A stretch of DNA of 64,000 nucleotides from Pseudoroseomonas ludipueritiae (GCF_014490445.1 NZ_JACTUZ010000007.1:28503-92502), one strand, 5' to 3'; positions 1-8,281 are shown, numbered from the stretch's first letter. A program made the numbers and translations. The notes: generated by a model not told the origin, from the sequence alone.

Positions 1-181
1 CGGTGACGGTATTGGTCTGATAGTTCCGCACGGTCGGCGGGCCACCGGCGGGATCGCCATAAGTGAAGCTGTTGCCGACAAAGAGAATGGTATCCGCCGA
101 TGCGGGATTGCAGTGCAGGGCCAGGGCCAACCCGGCTGCCGCCAGCGTCAGGCTTTTCTTGCTGAAGTGCAGCGCCATCAT
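1..181 (-). CDS. Secreted SGNH/GDSL-like hydrolase, N-terminal part (cut by window edge)
   Basis: Only about 60 N-terminal residues are inside the window; the gene runs off the left edge. The visible protein starts MMALHFSKKSLTLAAAG and has a typical Sec signal peptide (basic start, Ala/Leu core, likely cleavage after NPASA). The mature part then opens with ILFVGNSFTYGD, which matches the first block of SGNH-fold hydrolases in the GNSFT variant, where the Asp of GDS is Asn. The start is supported by a CGGAGAA ribosome-binding site six bases upstream. Function is probably hydrolysis of an ester or glycan outside the cytoplasm; the substrate cannot be inferred from this fragment. The upstream region (about 182-372) is less GC-rich than its surroundings and probably carries the promoter. 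Confidence 0.6.
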   Translation of the reverse strand, partial: MMALHFSKKSLTLAAAGLALALHCNPASADTILFVGNSFTYGDPAGGPPTVRNYQTNTVT

Positions 182-372
182 GTTGTTCTCCGAATCTTGG
201 GACGTTTTCCGCTGCGCCTCCCGCTTCGCGCGGACGACGCCCAGGAAGGGAGAGCAAACTTCATGCCGTGCAAAAATGAGGCGAATTCTCAAAGCATTAG
301 CGAAGTGTCAGCCGGTTTTTCGCCAAAACTGTAAAAAGTGACGACGCTGCCGCTGAGCCCGCAGCCATGGCG

Positions 373-1257
373 TCATGCTCCGTCCGCGGATGCTCCTGCC
401 TGCGCCAGCAGCCACTCCCGGAAAGCCAGCATGGCCTGCGTTTCACGGCGGGATTTCAGGCGGGTCAGCCAATAGCCGCCCAGCGTCACTTCCGCCGTGA
501 AGGGCCGCAGGAGCCGCCCCTGGCGCAGGTCATGCTCGAACATCCGCGCCGGCAGCAGGCCGATGCCGAGGCCCTGCACCGCCGCTTCCGCCATGGTCAG
601 TGATGAGTCGAAGACGAAGCCGCGGATATTCGGCGCTGGCAGTTCCACCGCCGCGAACCAGTGCGCCCATTCATCGGTGCGGTAGGAGCGCAACAGGGTC
701 TCCCGCATCAGGTCCGCTGGCTGCCGCAGCCGCCGCGCCAGGGCCGGGGCGCAAAGCGGCGACAGCGGCGCGGTCAGGAGCGGCGTGGCCTCCGTGCCAT
801 GCCAGGCGCCGTCTCCGAAGCGGATGGCGTAGTCCAGCCCCTCGCCGGCCAGGTCCACGCGGTTGTTGTTGGTCAGCAGGCGCAGGTCCACGAAGGGATG
901 GGCGGCCCGGAAGTCCGGCAGGCGGGACAAGAGCCAACCGGTCACGAAGGTGCCGACGGCGCCGAGCGTCAGCACCTCCCGCAGCCGCCCGCCCTCGAAG
1001 CGGTCGAGCGTCCCGGCGATGCGGTGGAAGGCATCGGTCAGCACTGGCAGCAGCGCCTCTCCTTCCTCAGTCAGCGCCAGGCCGCGCGGCAGGCGGCGGA
1101 ACAGCGGCACGCCCAAGATTTCCTCAAGCGCCTTCACCTGATGGCTCACGGCCGCCTGGGTGACGCGCAGTTCCAGGCCCGCGCGGGTGAAGCTGAGCTG
1201 GCGTGCCGCTGCTTCGAAGGCGCGCAGCGCATTGAGGGGAAGATGCGAAAGGGTCAT
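373..1257 (-). CDS. ampR: LysR-family regulator, AmpR-type, of the adjacent beta-lactamase
   Basis: The 294-residue protein resembles enterobacterial AmpR along its whole length: PLNALRAFEAAARQLSFTRA in the winged-helix N-terminus (about 5-64), then TNNNRVDLAGEGLDYAIRFG, LLRSYRTDEWAHW and FDSSLTMAEAA in the effector domain. In AmpR systems the regulator senses muropeptides released from the cell wall and controls a divergently transcribed beta-lactamase gene. That arrangement is present here, with bla starting about 100 bases away on the other strand. The start is set by homology (MTLSHLPLNALRAFEAA); the frame is open further upstream but that extension is low-complexity and non-homologous. 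Assignment to AmpR rather than a generic GcvA-like LysR rests on the motifs plus the neighbour. Confidence 0.88.
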   Translation of the reverse strand: MTLSHLPLNALRAFEAAARQLSFTRAGLELRVTQAAVSHQVKALEEILGVPLFRRLPRGLALTEEGEALLPVLTDAFHRIAGTLDRFEGGRLREVLTLGAVGTFVTGWLLSRLPDFRAAHPFVDLRLLTNNNRVDLAGEGLDYAIRFGDGAWHGTEATPLLTAPLSPLCAPALARRLRQPADLMRETLLRSYRTDEWAHWFAAVELPAPNIRGFVFDSSLTMAEAAVQGLGIGLLPARMFEHDLRQGRLLRPFTAEVTLGGYWLTRLKSRRETQAMLAFREWLLAQAGASADGA

Positions 1258-1267
1258 GCGGCAAGGA

Positions 1268-1280
1268 TTAGTTTTTCTAG
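1268..1280. promoter_or_regulatory. Candidate AmpR operator in the ampR-bla intergenic region
   Basis: The 102-base gap between ampR and bla contains TTAG-TTTTT-CTAG, a short AT-rich inverted repeat in otherwise GC-rich sequence, just ahead of the ampR start. AmpR-type LysR proteins bind one site between the divergent genes, repressing themselves and controlling bla. The site is inferred from position and symmetry only. Confidence 0.4.
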
Positions 1281-1359
1281 GGCGAGTTGCGAAGGATGAT
1301 CGTTTGCCGCGCCCCCCGCTCCTCCCGCAGTTTCCGGCCGGCAAGACGGGAGGGAATGC

Positions 1360-2238
1360 ATGGTCGGCCGAAGGCAATGGATGATGGGCATGGCGCTGGC
1401 CCTGGCTGGCTGCGGCGCGCGCGCGGGCCAGGCGCAGGCCGGCTTCGCCAGCCTGCCCGCGGATTTCGCGCGGATCGAGGCGGCGCATGGCGGACGGCTG
1501 GGTGTCGCCGTGCTGGATACCGGCAGCGGCCAGCGGACAGGCTACCGGCAGGATGAACGCTTCCCCCTGACCAGCACCTTCAAGCTGCTGGCGGCGGCGG
1601 TGCTGGCGCGGGTGGATGCCGGGCAGGATGACCTGGAGCGCCGCATCCGCTTTTCACGCGAGGAGCTGGTGACCTTTTCCCCCGCCACCGGCCCCCGTGC
1701 CGGCGCCGAGGGCATGACCCTGGCGGAGATCGCGGCGGCGGCGGTCACGCTCAGCGACAATACCGCCGGCAACCTCCTGCTGAACGTCCTGGAAGGCCCC
1801 ATGGGGCTGACTGCCTGGCTGCGCCAGCGGGGCGACGAGGTCAGCCGGCTGGACCGGATGGAAACGGAGCTGAACGAAGCGCGGGAAGGCGATCCGCGCG
1901 ACACCACCAGCCCGGCTGCCATGCTGGCACACCTGCACGCCCTGACGCTGGGCGATGCGCTTTCCGTCCCTTCCCGCGCCCGGCTGCGCGGCTGGATGCG
2001 GGCCAGCAAGACCGGCGACAACTGCCTGAAAGCGCGGCTGCCGCGGGGCTGGGTGGTGGAGGACAAGACCGGCGCCGGTGAGAATGGAACCCGGAACGAT
2101 GTCGGCCTGCTCTGGCCGCCGGGGGGCGGCGCGCCGGTGCTGGTCGCCGCCTACCTGACCGGCGGCGCGGCCATGCTCGCGGCCCGTGACGCCGTCCTTG
2201 CGGAGGTCGGCGCGGCTGTCGCCGCTGCAGTGCGTTAG
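1360..2238 (+). CDS. Class A serine beta-lactamase
   Basis: All class A hallmarks are present in a 292-residue protein of normal length: S72-T-F-K75 (nucleophile motif), S132-D-N134, E168-T-E-L-N172 (the Omega-loop ExxLN with the general base) and K236-T-G238. It hydrolyses the beta-lactam ring in the periplasm. The N-terminus has an RR pair and a hydrophobic stretch ending LAGC (Cys18), so it may be a lipoprotein or a Tat substrate rather than a simple Sec-secreted enzyme. The start is supported by GGGAGGGA five bases upstream. Expression is probably inducible through the divergent ampR. The resistance spectrum cannot be read from sequence alone, and the pair may be intrinsic chromosomal rather than acquired since base composition matches the surroundings. 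Confidence 0.93.
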   Translation: MVGRRQWMMGMALALAGCGARAGQAQAGFASLPADFARIEAAHGGRLGVAVLDTGSGQRTGYRQDERFPLTSTFKLLAAAVLARVDAGQDDLERRIRFSREELVTFSPATGPRAGAEGMTLAEIAAAAVTLSDNTAGNLLLNVLEGPMGLTAWLRQRGDEVSRLDRMETELNEAREGDPRDTTSPAAMLAHLHALTLGDALSVPSRARLRGWMRASKTGDNCLKARLPRGWVVEDKTGAGENGTRNDVGLLWPPGGGAPVLVAAYLTGGAAMLAARDAVLAEVGAAVAAAVR

Positions 2239-2320
2239 CGGATGGGCGAGCTGGCCTTCCTGGCGGATCTGCGTGCGCATGCGTACAGACCGCGCCGGAA
2301 GGCCGTGCCTATCAGGACCC

Positions 2321-2728
2321 ATGACAGACTGGCACGACGATCAATGCCGAACAGAACTCCGGAACCAGCGCATCCTCGTGGCCGAAGATGAAGCGCTGGT
2401 GGCCATGATGATGGAGGACTGCATCGTCGAGGCCGGCGGCATGGTCCTGGGCCCGGTGATCTCGGTGCCCGACGCCCTTCGCCTCCTGGATGCCGCCATG
2501 GCGGATGGCGGCGTCAGCGCGGCGGTCATCAACCTTCGCCTCGGGCGGGAAAACACCCTGCGGCTTGCCGATGCCCTGGCCGCGCGGCGCGTACCCTTCA
2601 TCTACGCCACGGGCTATGTCAGCCACCACGACCTTGAGCTGCATCAGGAAGCGCCGGTGCTTGCCAAGCCCTATAATGCCGCCGACCTGATCCAGGCCCT
2701 GGGCGACCTGCTCGTGGGCCAGGCCTAG
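2321..2728 (+). CDS. Stand-alone receiver-domain protein without phospho-acceptor Asp
   Basis: A 135-residue single-domain protein with the CheY-like fold pattern: RILVAEDEALVAMMMED (acidic pair E22/D23), YATGY with T97, and LAKPYN with K116. The strand that normally ends in the phosphorylated Asp reads AAVINLRLGRE. Aligned on the following LADALAARRVPF, residue 71 is Asn (codon AAC) where relatives have Asp. There is no output domain and no adjacent kinase. It could work as an unphosphorylated pseudo-receiver or be a loss-of-function copy. The start at MTDWHDDQ is chosen because the upstream extension has no homology. It runs convergently with the acyltransferase gene, 25 bases apart. Confidence 0.8.
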   Translation: MTDWHDDQCRTELRNQRILVAEDEALVAMMMEDCIVEAGGMVLGPVISVPDALRLLDAAMADGGVSAAVINLRLGRENTLRLADALAARRVPFIYATGYVSHHDLELHQEAPVLAKPYNAADLIQALGDLLVGQA

Positions 2729-2753
2729 CGCGGCGCCGGGCGCGCCGGCCTCC

Positions 2754-3689
2754 TCACCCCGCCGTGGGCCTGGCCTTCTGATAGAAGGACTTCGGCAGCC
2801 GCCGGTGCATCCAGAGCCATTCCTCCGGGCGTTCGCGGATCCACGCCTCGATGCGCGCATTCATCTGGCGCGTGAGGCTCAGCACGTCCTCGGAGGCGAT
2901 GCCGCTCTTCTCCACCACCAGGGGCGGTTCCACGATGATGCGGAATCGGCAGGGGCCGATCCGCAGCACCCGCACCGGGATCAGCGGGCAATCGAAGCGC
3001 AGCGCCAACTCGGCCGGCGCCGTGGTGGTCATGGCGGGCTCGCCGAAGAATGGCAGGGCGATGCCTTCGTTGAACTTCTGGTCCGTCAGCAGGCCCAGCG
3101 CCCCGCCCCCGGCCAGATGCTTCAGCGCCATTCGCGTGCCGCGCGCGCCCTTGGGAAAGAGCTGCTGGCCAGGGCCGGAACCCCGCACCTCCCGCATCAG
3201 CGCATCGACGCCCGGGTTATTGGCGGCGCGGTACATCCCAGCCATCGAGAGGCCCGCGGCTGTGGCAGCCTTCGGCAGCAGTTCCCAATTGGCCAGATGC
3301 GCCGAGACCAGCACGGCACGGCCGGCACGCGGCAGGTGGTGCTCCCCCTCCAGCTCCCAGCCCGGGCCGGATGCGGTGCGCGCCAGCCCCTGCACATGCG
3401 GCAGCTCCAGCGCTGTGCGCCCCAGGTTCTCCCAGGCGGCGCGCATGATCCGCCGCCGCTCGGCCTCCGGCATCTCCGGAAAGGCCAGCGCCAGGTTGCG
3501 CAGCGCGGTGCGGGAGGCCGGCAGCAAAGGCCCCACCCAGCGGGTGACGGTGCCGCCGAGCCAGGAGGCCCAGCGCGGCGGCACGGCGCGCGACAGCCCT
3601 ATCGCACAGCGGGCAAGGGCGACTTCGATGCCCCAGAAGAATTTGCCCACGAACTGTCCTTCTCGGTACTGCGGAAGCGCATGGGCCAT
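2754..3689 (-). CDS. Lipid A biosynthesis acyltransferase (LpxL/HtrB family)
   Basis: The 311-residue protein belongs to the lysophospholipid acyltransferase superfamily branch that adds secondary acyl chains to lipid A at the inner membrane. It shows the catalytic H-x4-E box (HLANWE, 131-136), the GLLTDQKFNEG segment, PFFGEPAMTTTAPAELA and a C-terminal RPEEWLWMHRR, all typical of the family. An N-terminal hydrophobic segment (about 15-55) would anchor it to the membrane. It lies alone between the receiver gene and ilvE, with no other lipid A genes nearby. Whether it transfers lauroyl, myristoyl or another chain cannot be told from sequence. Confidence 0.88.
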   Translation of the reverse strand: MAHALPQYREGQFVGKFFWGIEVALARCAIGLSRAVPPRWASWLGGTVTRWVGPLLPASRTALRNLALAFPEMPEAERRRIMRAAWENLGRTALELPHVQGLARTASGPGWELEGEHHLPRAGRAVLVSAHLANWELLPKAATAAGLSMAGMYRAANNPGVDALMREVRGSGPGQQLFPKGARGTRMALKHLAGGGALGLLTDQKFNEGIALPFFGEPAMTTTAPAELALRFDCPLIPVRVLRIGPCRFRIIVEPPLVVEKSGIASEDVLSLTRQMNARIEAWIRERPEEWLWMHRRLPKSFYQKARPTAG

Positions 3690-3798
3690 AACATCGAGGC
3701 CGTGGCAAGGCAGCCGTGCCGCAGGTCCCGCCGGGCGGCATCCGGGCGGCCGCGCGGCGATCCCGTGGCCGGGCCTCCAGGGCCCGGCCAGGAAGAGG

Positions 3799-4893
3799 TC
3801 AGGCCGTCGCCGGCACCTTCACCACGCTGGTCCAGCCATGCTTGTCGGGCTGCTGGCCGTACTGGATGCCAACAATGGCGTCGTAGAGCTTCTGGGTCAG
3901 CATGCCCGTCTGGCCATTGCCGATGCTGATCTTCTCGCCCTTGTAGCCCAGCTCGCCCACCGGGGAGACGACGGCGGCGGTGCCCGTGCCCCACATCTCG
4001 CGCAGGGTGCCGTTGCGGCCGGCTTCCATCACCTCGTCGATGCTGACCTTGCGCTCGGAGACCTTGTGGCCCCAGTCGCGCAGCAGTTGGAGGATGGAGT
4101 TGCGCGTGACGCCATCGAGGATCGTGCCGGCCAGCGGCGGCGTGATCACCTCGTCGCCGATCTGCATCATGATGTTCATGGTGCCGACCTCGTCGATATA
4201 CTTGCGCTCGACGCCATCCAGCCACAGCACCTGGGTGTAGCCAGCCTGCTCGGCCTCCTGCTGGGCGGAAAGGGAGGCGGCGTAGTTGGCGGCCGTCTTG
4301 GCCTCGCCCAGCCCGCCCTGCACGGCGCGGACATGGGTGTCGGTGGCCAGGATGCGCACTGGCTTCACGCCTTCCTTGTAATAGGCACCGACCGGCGAGC
4401 AGATCACGAAGTAGGTGTAGCTATGGGCCGGGTGCACGCCCAGCATCACGTCCGTCGCGATCACGGTGGGGCGGATGTAGAGCGAGGTGCCCTGGGTGGA
4501 GGGCACCCATTCATGGTCGGCCGCCACGATCGCCTCAAAGGAGCGGCGCACCAGGTCAACATCCATCTCGGGGATGCAGAGGGCGCGGCAGGACTTGTTC
4601 AGCCGCTCGGCATGGCGCTGGGCGCGGAAGAGGCGGATCTGGCCATCGGCGCCACGGAAGGCCTTCAGCCCATCGAAGACCGCCTGCCCGTAGTGCAGCA
4701 CCGAGGTGGCGGGGTCGAGCGTCAGCGGGCCATAGGGCACCACGCGCGGGTCATGCCAGCCTTTGCCCTCGGTGTAGTTCATGACGAACATATGGTCCGT
4801 GAAGACCTTGCCGAAGGAGAGGGAGGAATCCGCGGGGCGCTGGCCGGGCGTCCGGGTCCGGGTCACGCTGATCGGGGTCTCAGATGAGGTCAT
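3799..4893 (-). CDS. ilvE: Branched-chain amino acid aminotransferase
   Basis: A 364-residue PLP enzyme of fold type IV, larger BCAT subgroup. It shows GKVFTDHMFVMNYTEGKGW near the N-terminus, the catalytic lysine K199 in GGLGEAKTAANYA, and YIDEVGTMN followed by LDGVTRNSIL in the cofactor-binding part. It catalyses the last step of Leu, Ile and Val synthesis and the first step of their breakdown in the cytoplasm. The start at MTSSETPIS is chosen by family length. The frame stays open upstream with an in-frame ATG at 4929, but that would run through the folded leader at 4914-4955, so it is less likely. Monocistronic, with its own leader. Confidence 0.92.
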   Translation of the reverse strand: MTSSETPISVTRTRTPGQRPADSSLSFGKVFTDHMFVMNYTEGKGWHDPRVVPYGPLTLDPATSVLHYGQAVFDGLKAFRGADGQIRLFRAQRHAERLNKSCRALCIPEMDVDLVRRSFEAIVAADHEWVPSTQGTSLYIRPTVIATDVMLGVHPAHSYTYFVICSPVGAYYKEGVKPVRILATDTHVRAVQGGLGEAKTAANYAASLSAQQEAEQAGYTQVLWLDGVERKYIDEVGTMNIMMQIGDEVITPPLAGTILDGVTRNSILQLLRDWGHKVSERKVSIDEVMEAGRNGTLREMWGTGTAAVVSPVGELGYKGEKISIGNGQTGMLTQKLYDAIVGIQYGQQPDKHGWTSVVKVPATA

Positions 4894-4913
4894 GATGCCG
4901 GTGCTCGCAGTTT

Positions 4914-4955
4914 TGTTGCGTCTTACCATATTCTGCCGCAACACACCTGCGGCAG
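4914..4955 (-). promoter_or_regulatory. ilvE leader with two overlapping, mutually exclusive hairpins
   Basis: On the transcribed strand, CTGCCGCA (4955-4948) can pair with TGCGGCAG (4940-4933) as a perfect 8-bp stem with a 7-base loop. TGTTGCG (4943-4937) can instead pair with CGCAACA (4920-4914) as a perfect 7-bp stem with a 16-base loop. The two stems share bases 4937-4940, so only one can form. The second ends 20 bases before the chosen ilvE start. This could be an attenuator-like switch or overlapping dyad operators. Confidence 0.5.
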
Positions 4956-5062
4956 GCTTCCCTTTCGCTTTACATTCCACCTATGCGCCTGGGTTCTGAT
5001 GGGTCAGCCTTGCTGTCCGTCAGGCAGGGCGCGGCAGCCGCGCGGCCGCCGCGCCGGCGGCA

Positions 5063-6115
5063 TCAGGCCACGCTGTTGGCCAGCAGCCCCACCGCCAGCC
5101 CGTAGTTCATGGGGGAATTGTAGCGGCGGATCACCCGCAGGTTCGGCAGGCCCAGGAAGACCTGGCCGGAGGAGCGCGTCGGCACCGCCAGGCTGGCCTC
5201 GGGCCCGCTGGCCGGCAGCGGCGAGCCATCGGCCCGGCGCCAGCCCAGGCGGCTCCATTCCGCCATGGAGCGCTTGCTCTCGGTATCCACCCGCTCGATG
5301 TCGAAACCGGCGGGCGGGCGCGCCTCGATGGCCCAGCCCTGCCCCGCCTGCCAGCCGCTGCGGGCCAGGTAATTGGCGATGGAGGCCAGGGCATCGGCCT
5401 TGTTGTCCCAGATGTCGCGGTGGCCATCGCCGTCGAAATCCACCGCCAGCCGCTCGAAGCTGGTCGGCATGAACTGCGGGTGGCCCATGGCGCCGGCCCA
5501 GGAGCCCTGCATCCGCTCGGGCGCGACATGGCCGGCATCCAGGATGCGCAGCGCCGCCATCAGCTCCTTGCGGAAGAACTCGGCGCGGCGCCCTTCCCAG
5601 GCCAAGGTCGCCAGGGCCTCGACGACATTAAAGCCGCCGGTATTGCTGCCGTAGTTGGTTTCCATGCCCCAGATCGCGACGATGACGCGCGGGGAGACGT
5701 TGTAGCGCGCCTCGATGGACTGCAGCAGCGCGCGGTTCTCGGCATAGGCGCGGCGGCCGTTCTCGATGCGCGTGGAAGAGACGATGCGGTCGCGATACTG
5801 CTCCCAGGTCAGCACGCCCTCGGGCTGCTTGCGGTCCAGCTCCAGCACGCGCGGCAGCGGGCGGATATTGCCCAGGGCGCGCTGCAGGATGGCCTGGGAG
5901 ACACCGGCGCGGCCCGCATCGGCGCGGACGCCGGCCAGGAAGGTGTCGAAGCCCGTGGTGTCGAGCGCCGGGCTCTCCGGCAGCGGCGTGGGCGTGGCCA
6001 CCACGGGGCGGGCGGCGGGCATCACCGGCGCCAGGCTAGGGGCCGGGGGAGCGGCGGTGGAGCAACCCGCGAGCAGGGCGCCAGTGCCGGTGAGGAGAAG
6101 GCGACGGTTCAGCAT
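5063..6115 (-). CDS. Lytic murein transglycosylase, MltB-like lipoprotein
   Basis: The 350-residue protein carries a lipoprotein signal peptide (MLNRRLLLTGTGALLAGC, acylated Cys18) and an SLT type 2 domain. The catalytic Glu is E152 in AIWGMETNYGSNTGGF, followed by WAGAMGHPQFMPTSF and a DFDGDGHRDIWD stretch resembling the calcium-binding loop of MltB. It cleaves the glycan strand of peptidoglycan in the periplasm, forming 1,6-anhydro ends. Those products are the kind of muropeptides that feed the AmpR pathway seen at the start of the window. The alternative start eight codons upstream lacks a signal-peptide charge pattern, so the MLNRR start is preferred. Confidence 0.9.
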   Translation of the reverse strand: MLNRRLLLTGTGALLAGCSTAAPPAPSLAPVMPAARPVVATPTPLPESPALDTTGFDTFLAGVRADAGRAGVSQAILQRALGNIRPLPRVLELDRKQPEGVLTWEQYRDRIVSSTRIENGRRAYAENRALLQSIEARYNVSPRVIVAIWGMETNYGSNTGGFNVVEALATLAWEGRRAEFFRKELMAALRILDAGHVAPERMQGSWAGAMGHPQFMPTSFERLAVDFDGDGHRDIWDNKADALASIANYLARSGWQAGQGWAIEARPPAGFDIERVDTESKRSMAEWSRLGWRRADGSPLPASGPEASLAVPTRSSGQVFLGLPNLRVIRRYNSPMNYGLAVGLLANSVA

Positions 6116-6165
6116 GGGCGAGACGTGACATGCCGCCACCCGCGATGCAACCGCGCCTCTCCCGC

Positions 6166-7230
6166 TCAGTCCTCCGCCGGCCGGCTCCGCATGAAGCGGG
6201 CGCGGTGAAGCGCGGCGGAGCCGAACTGGTTGGCCAGCACCATCGCCTTCCGCAGGAAAAGGCCCACGTCGTATTCGTCGGTGTAGCCAATGGCGCCATG
6301 CATCTGCACCGCTTCCTGCGTCACCTTCATGGCCGCCTCGGCCGCGCGGGCCTTGGCGCGGGAGACAACGGCCTGCCGCGCCAGGCCATTGGCGCCATCA
6401 TCCAGGGCGGCGGCGGCGCCTTCCACGCTGGCGCGGGTCAGGGCCAGTTGGATCTTCAGATCCGCCGCGCGGTGTTGCAGCGCCTGGAAGCTGCCCAGCG
6501 GCTTGCCGAACTGATGGCGGGCCCGCAGGTAGTCCAGCGTCATGGCGAAGGCGCGCTCCATCAGCCCCAGCAGATAGGCGGCGGTGCCGAGCGCGGCCTC
6601 GTCCAGCGCTTCCGGCAGCACGGCGGCCACATCGCCCTCCAGCCGGCGGGCGCTGGCGAGGTCCGGGCGCAGTGTGCCGTAGTGGCCGCCATCCTGAGTC
6701 TTCTGGATCTCGGCTGCCGGGGCCTCGGCGGCGTAGAGCACCATCGCCGCCCCTTCCCGCACCGGCAGCAGCACATGGCTGGCGGCTGAGGCCATGGGGA
6801 TGAACAGGCGCGGCGCTTCCGCGTCCCCCGGCGTTTCCAGGGTGTCGGGCTGTTGCTGCCAGGCGGTCAGGACAAGGTTCTCCCCCGCCACCAGCGCCGG
6901 CAGCAGCGTCTCGTCGCCGATCGCGGCCAGCAGGCGGGCGGAAAGCGCGCCGGCCACCAGCGGCTCCGGCACCAGGGCGCGGCCGAGTTCCTCATAAAGG
7001 GCGCAGGCCTCGGACATGCCGAGGCCGATGCCTCCCGCCTCCTCCGGCAGCCGCAGCCCGACCCAGCCCAGGGCGCCCATCCCGGCCCAGGTCGCCGGGT
7101 CGATGCCGGGCAGGCCGTAGCGCAGGCGGCGCACCCGCTCCAGGCTGCCATCGGCCGGCACCACGGCGGCGGCGCTGTCCCGGATCATGCGCAGGGATTC
7201 GGCGCGGTCCTCGATCATGCTGGCGGACAT
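6166..7230 (-). CDS. Acyl-CoA dehydrogenase, small-subunit type
   Basis: A 354-residue flavoprotein with the acyl-CoA dehydrogenase fold. It has the N-terminal helical domain (WVGLRLPEEAGGIGLG), a mid-domain that is poorly conserved, and a C-terminal helical domain with RHQFGKPLGSFQALQHRAADL and QMHGAIGYTDEYDVGLFLRKA. It is shorter and more divergent in the substrate-binding mid-domain than the 387-residue paralogue at 11634-12797. Such pairs often form a heteromeric dehydrogenase, but here the two genes are separated by the CoA-ligase and TTT receptor genes. It would oxidise the acyl-CoA made by the neighbouring CoA transferases or ligase. It lies 10 bases downstream of the TTT receptor gene, so it is probably cotranscribed. 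Confidence 0.85.
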   Translation of the reverse strand: MSASMIEDRAESLRMIRDSAAAVVPADGSLERVRRLRYGLPGIDPATWAGMGALGWVGLRLPEEAGGIGLGMSEACALYEELGRALVPEPLVAGALSARLLAAIGDETLLPALVAGENLVLTAWQQQPDTLETPGDAEAPRLFIPMASAASHVLLPVREGAAMVLYAAEAPAAEIQKTQDGGHYGTLRPDLASARRLEGDVAAVLPEALDEAALGTAAYLLGLMERAFAMTLDYLRARHQFGKPLGSFQALQHRAADLKIQLALTRASVEGAAAALDDGANGLARQAVVSRAKARAAEAAMKVTQEAVQMHGAIGYTDEYDVGLFLRKAMVLANQFGSAALHRARFMRSRPAED

Positions 7231-7240
7231 CCCGGCAACC

Positions 7241-8218
7241 TCAATCCAGCTTCACATTGGCCAGGCGGATCAGCTCGCCCCACTTGGCGCGTTCCGCCTG
7301 CACGAAGGCGCCAAGCTGCTCCGGCGTGCCGCCGGCAACGGTGCCGCCCTGGTCGGCCAGGCTGCGGCGCACGTCATTGTCCTGCAGCGCCGCGACAGCG
7401 GCATCGTGCAGGATGCGGATGCGGTCCGGTGGCGTGCCGGAGGGCGCGAACATGGCGTACCAGGTCTCGGAGATCACATCCGGCGCCCCGGCCTCGGCCA
7501 TGGTGGGCACATCGGGCAGGATGGCGGCGCGTTCCTTCGCGGTGACGCCGAGGGCCAGCAGCTCGCCGCCCCGGATATGCGGCAGCACCACCGGCACGTC
7601 GGCCAGGATCATGTCGATGGTGCCGGACAGCAGGTCCGTCACCGCCGGCGCGGCGCCGCGATACGGCACGTGCACGATGTCGATGCCGGTCTTCAGCTTG
7701 AACAGCTCGCCCGCCAGATGCAGGGAGGAACCATTGCCGGCGGAACCATAGGTCAGTTGCCCGGGCTGCTTCCTGGCCAGCGCCACCAGCTCGGCTACCG
7801 ACTTCACGCCCTTCTTCCTGCTGACCACCAGGATCTGCGGCACCGACAGCACATGCGTGATGGGCGCCAGGTCCTTCTGTACGTCATAGGCCATGCGCGG
7901 CATCAGCTGCGGCAGCACCACCAGCGCGCCGGTGGAGGCCAGCACCGTGGTCAGCCCATCCGGCCGGCTGCGCGCTGTGGCCTCGACGCCCACCATGCCG
8001 CCGGCGCCGGAGCGGCTGTCCACCACCACCGGCTGCCCGAGCTTGGTGCTCATCACCTGCCCGATGATGCGGGCGATGATATCGGCCGGGCCGCCGGCGG
8101 CGAAGGGCACGATCATCTTCACCGGCTGGTCGGGAAAAGCAGGCTGCGCCATGGCGGGCACCGCCGGCATCGCGCAGCCGGCGGCGAGCAGGGCAAGGCT
8201 CTGGCGTCGGGTCAGCAT
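7241..8218 (-). CDS. TTT-family (Bug/TctC) periplasmic binding protein
   Basis: A 325-residue Bug protein. It has an N-terminal MLTRRQSLALLAAGC signal (RR pair, possible lipobox or cleavage at AMA-QP), then the family blocks PVKMIVPFAAGGPADIIAR, GGMVGVEATARSRPDG, HVPYRGAAPAVTDLLSG and LPDVPTMAEAG. Bug proteins bind carboxylates in the periplasm and deliver them to TctA/TctB membrane partners. No TctA or TctB gene is adjacent, so this receptor must borrow a remote membrane pair or act in sensing. Start supported by GGAGGAGAG upstream. Its place inside a CoA-linked catabolic run suggests it imports the acid degraded by that run. Confidence 0.9.
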   Translation of the reverse strand: MLTRRQSLALLAAGCAMPAVPAMAQPAFPDQPVKMIVPFAAGGPADIIARIIGQVMSTKLGQPVVVDSRSGAGGMVGVEATARSRPDGLTTVLASTGALVVLPQLMPRMAYDVQKDLAPITHVLSVPQILVVSRKKGVKSVAELVALARKQPGQLTYGSAGNGSSLHLAGELFKLKTGIDIVHVPYRGAAPAVTDLLSGTIDMILADVPVVLPHIRGGELLALGVTAKERAAILPDVPTMAEAGAPDVISETWYAMFAPSGTPPDRIRILHDAAVAALQDNDVRRSLADQGGTVAGGTPEQLGAFVQAERAKWGELIRLANVKLD

Positions 8219-8281
8219 CCTGGATCTCTCCTCCGCGCCTTTCATGAGGCGACTTTCTTTAATAAACTAGCTTATTGGCTT

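Noticed and set aside
2805-4887. Long plus-strand frames across the lpxL-like and ilvE genes
   Set aside because: They are exact shadows of two well-supported minus-strand genes and show no homology pattern.
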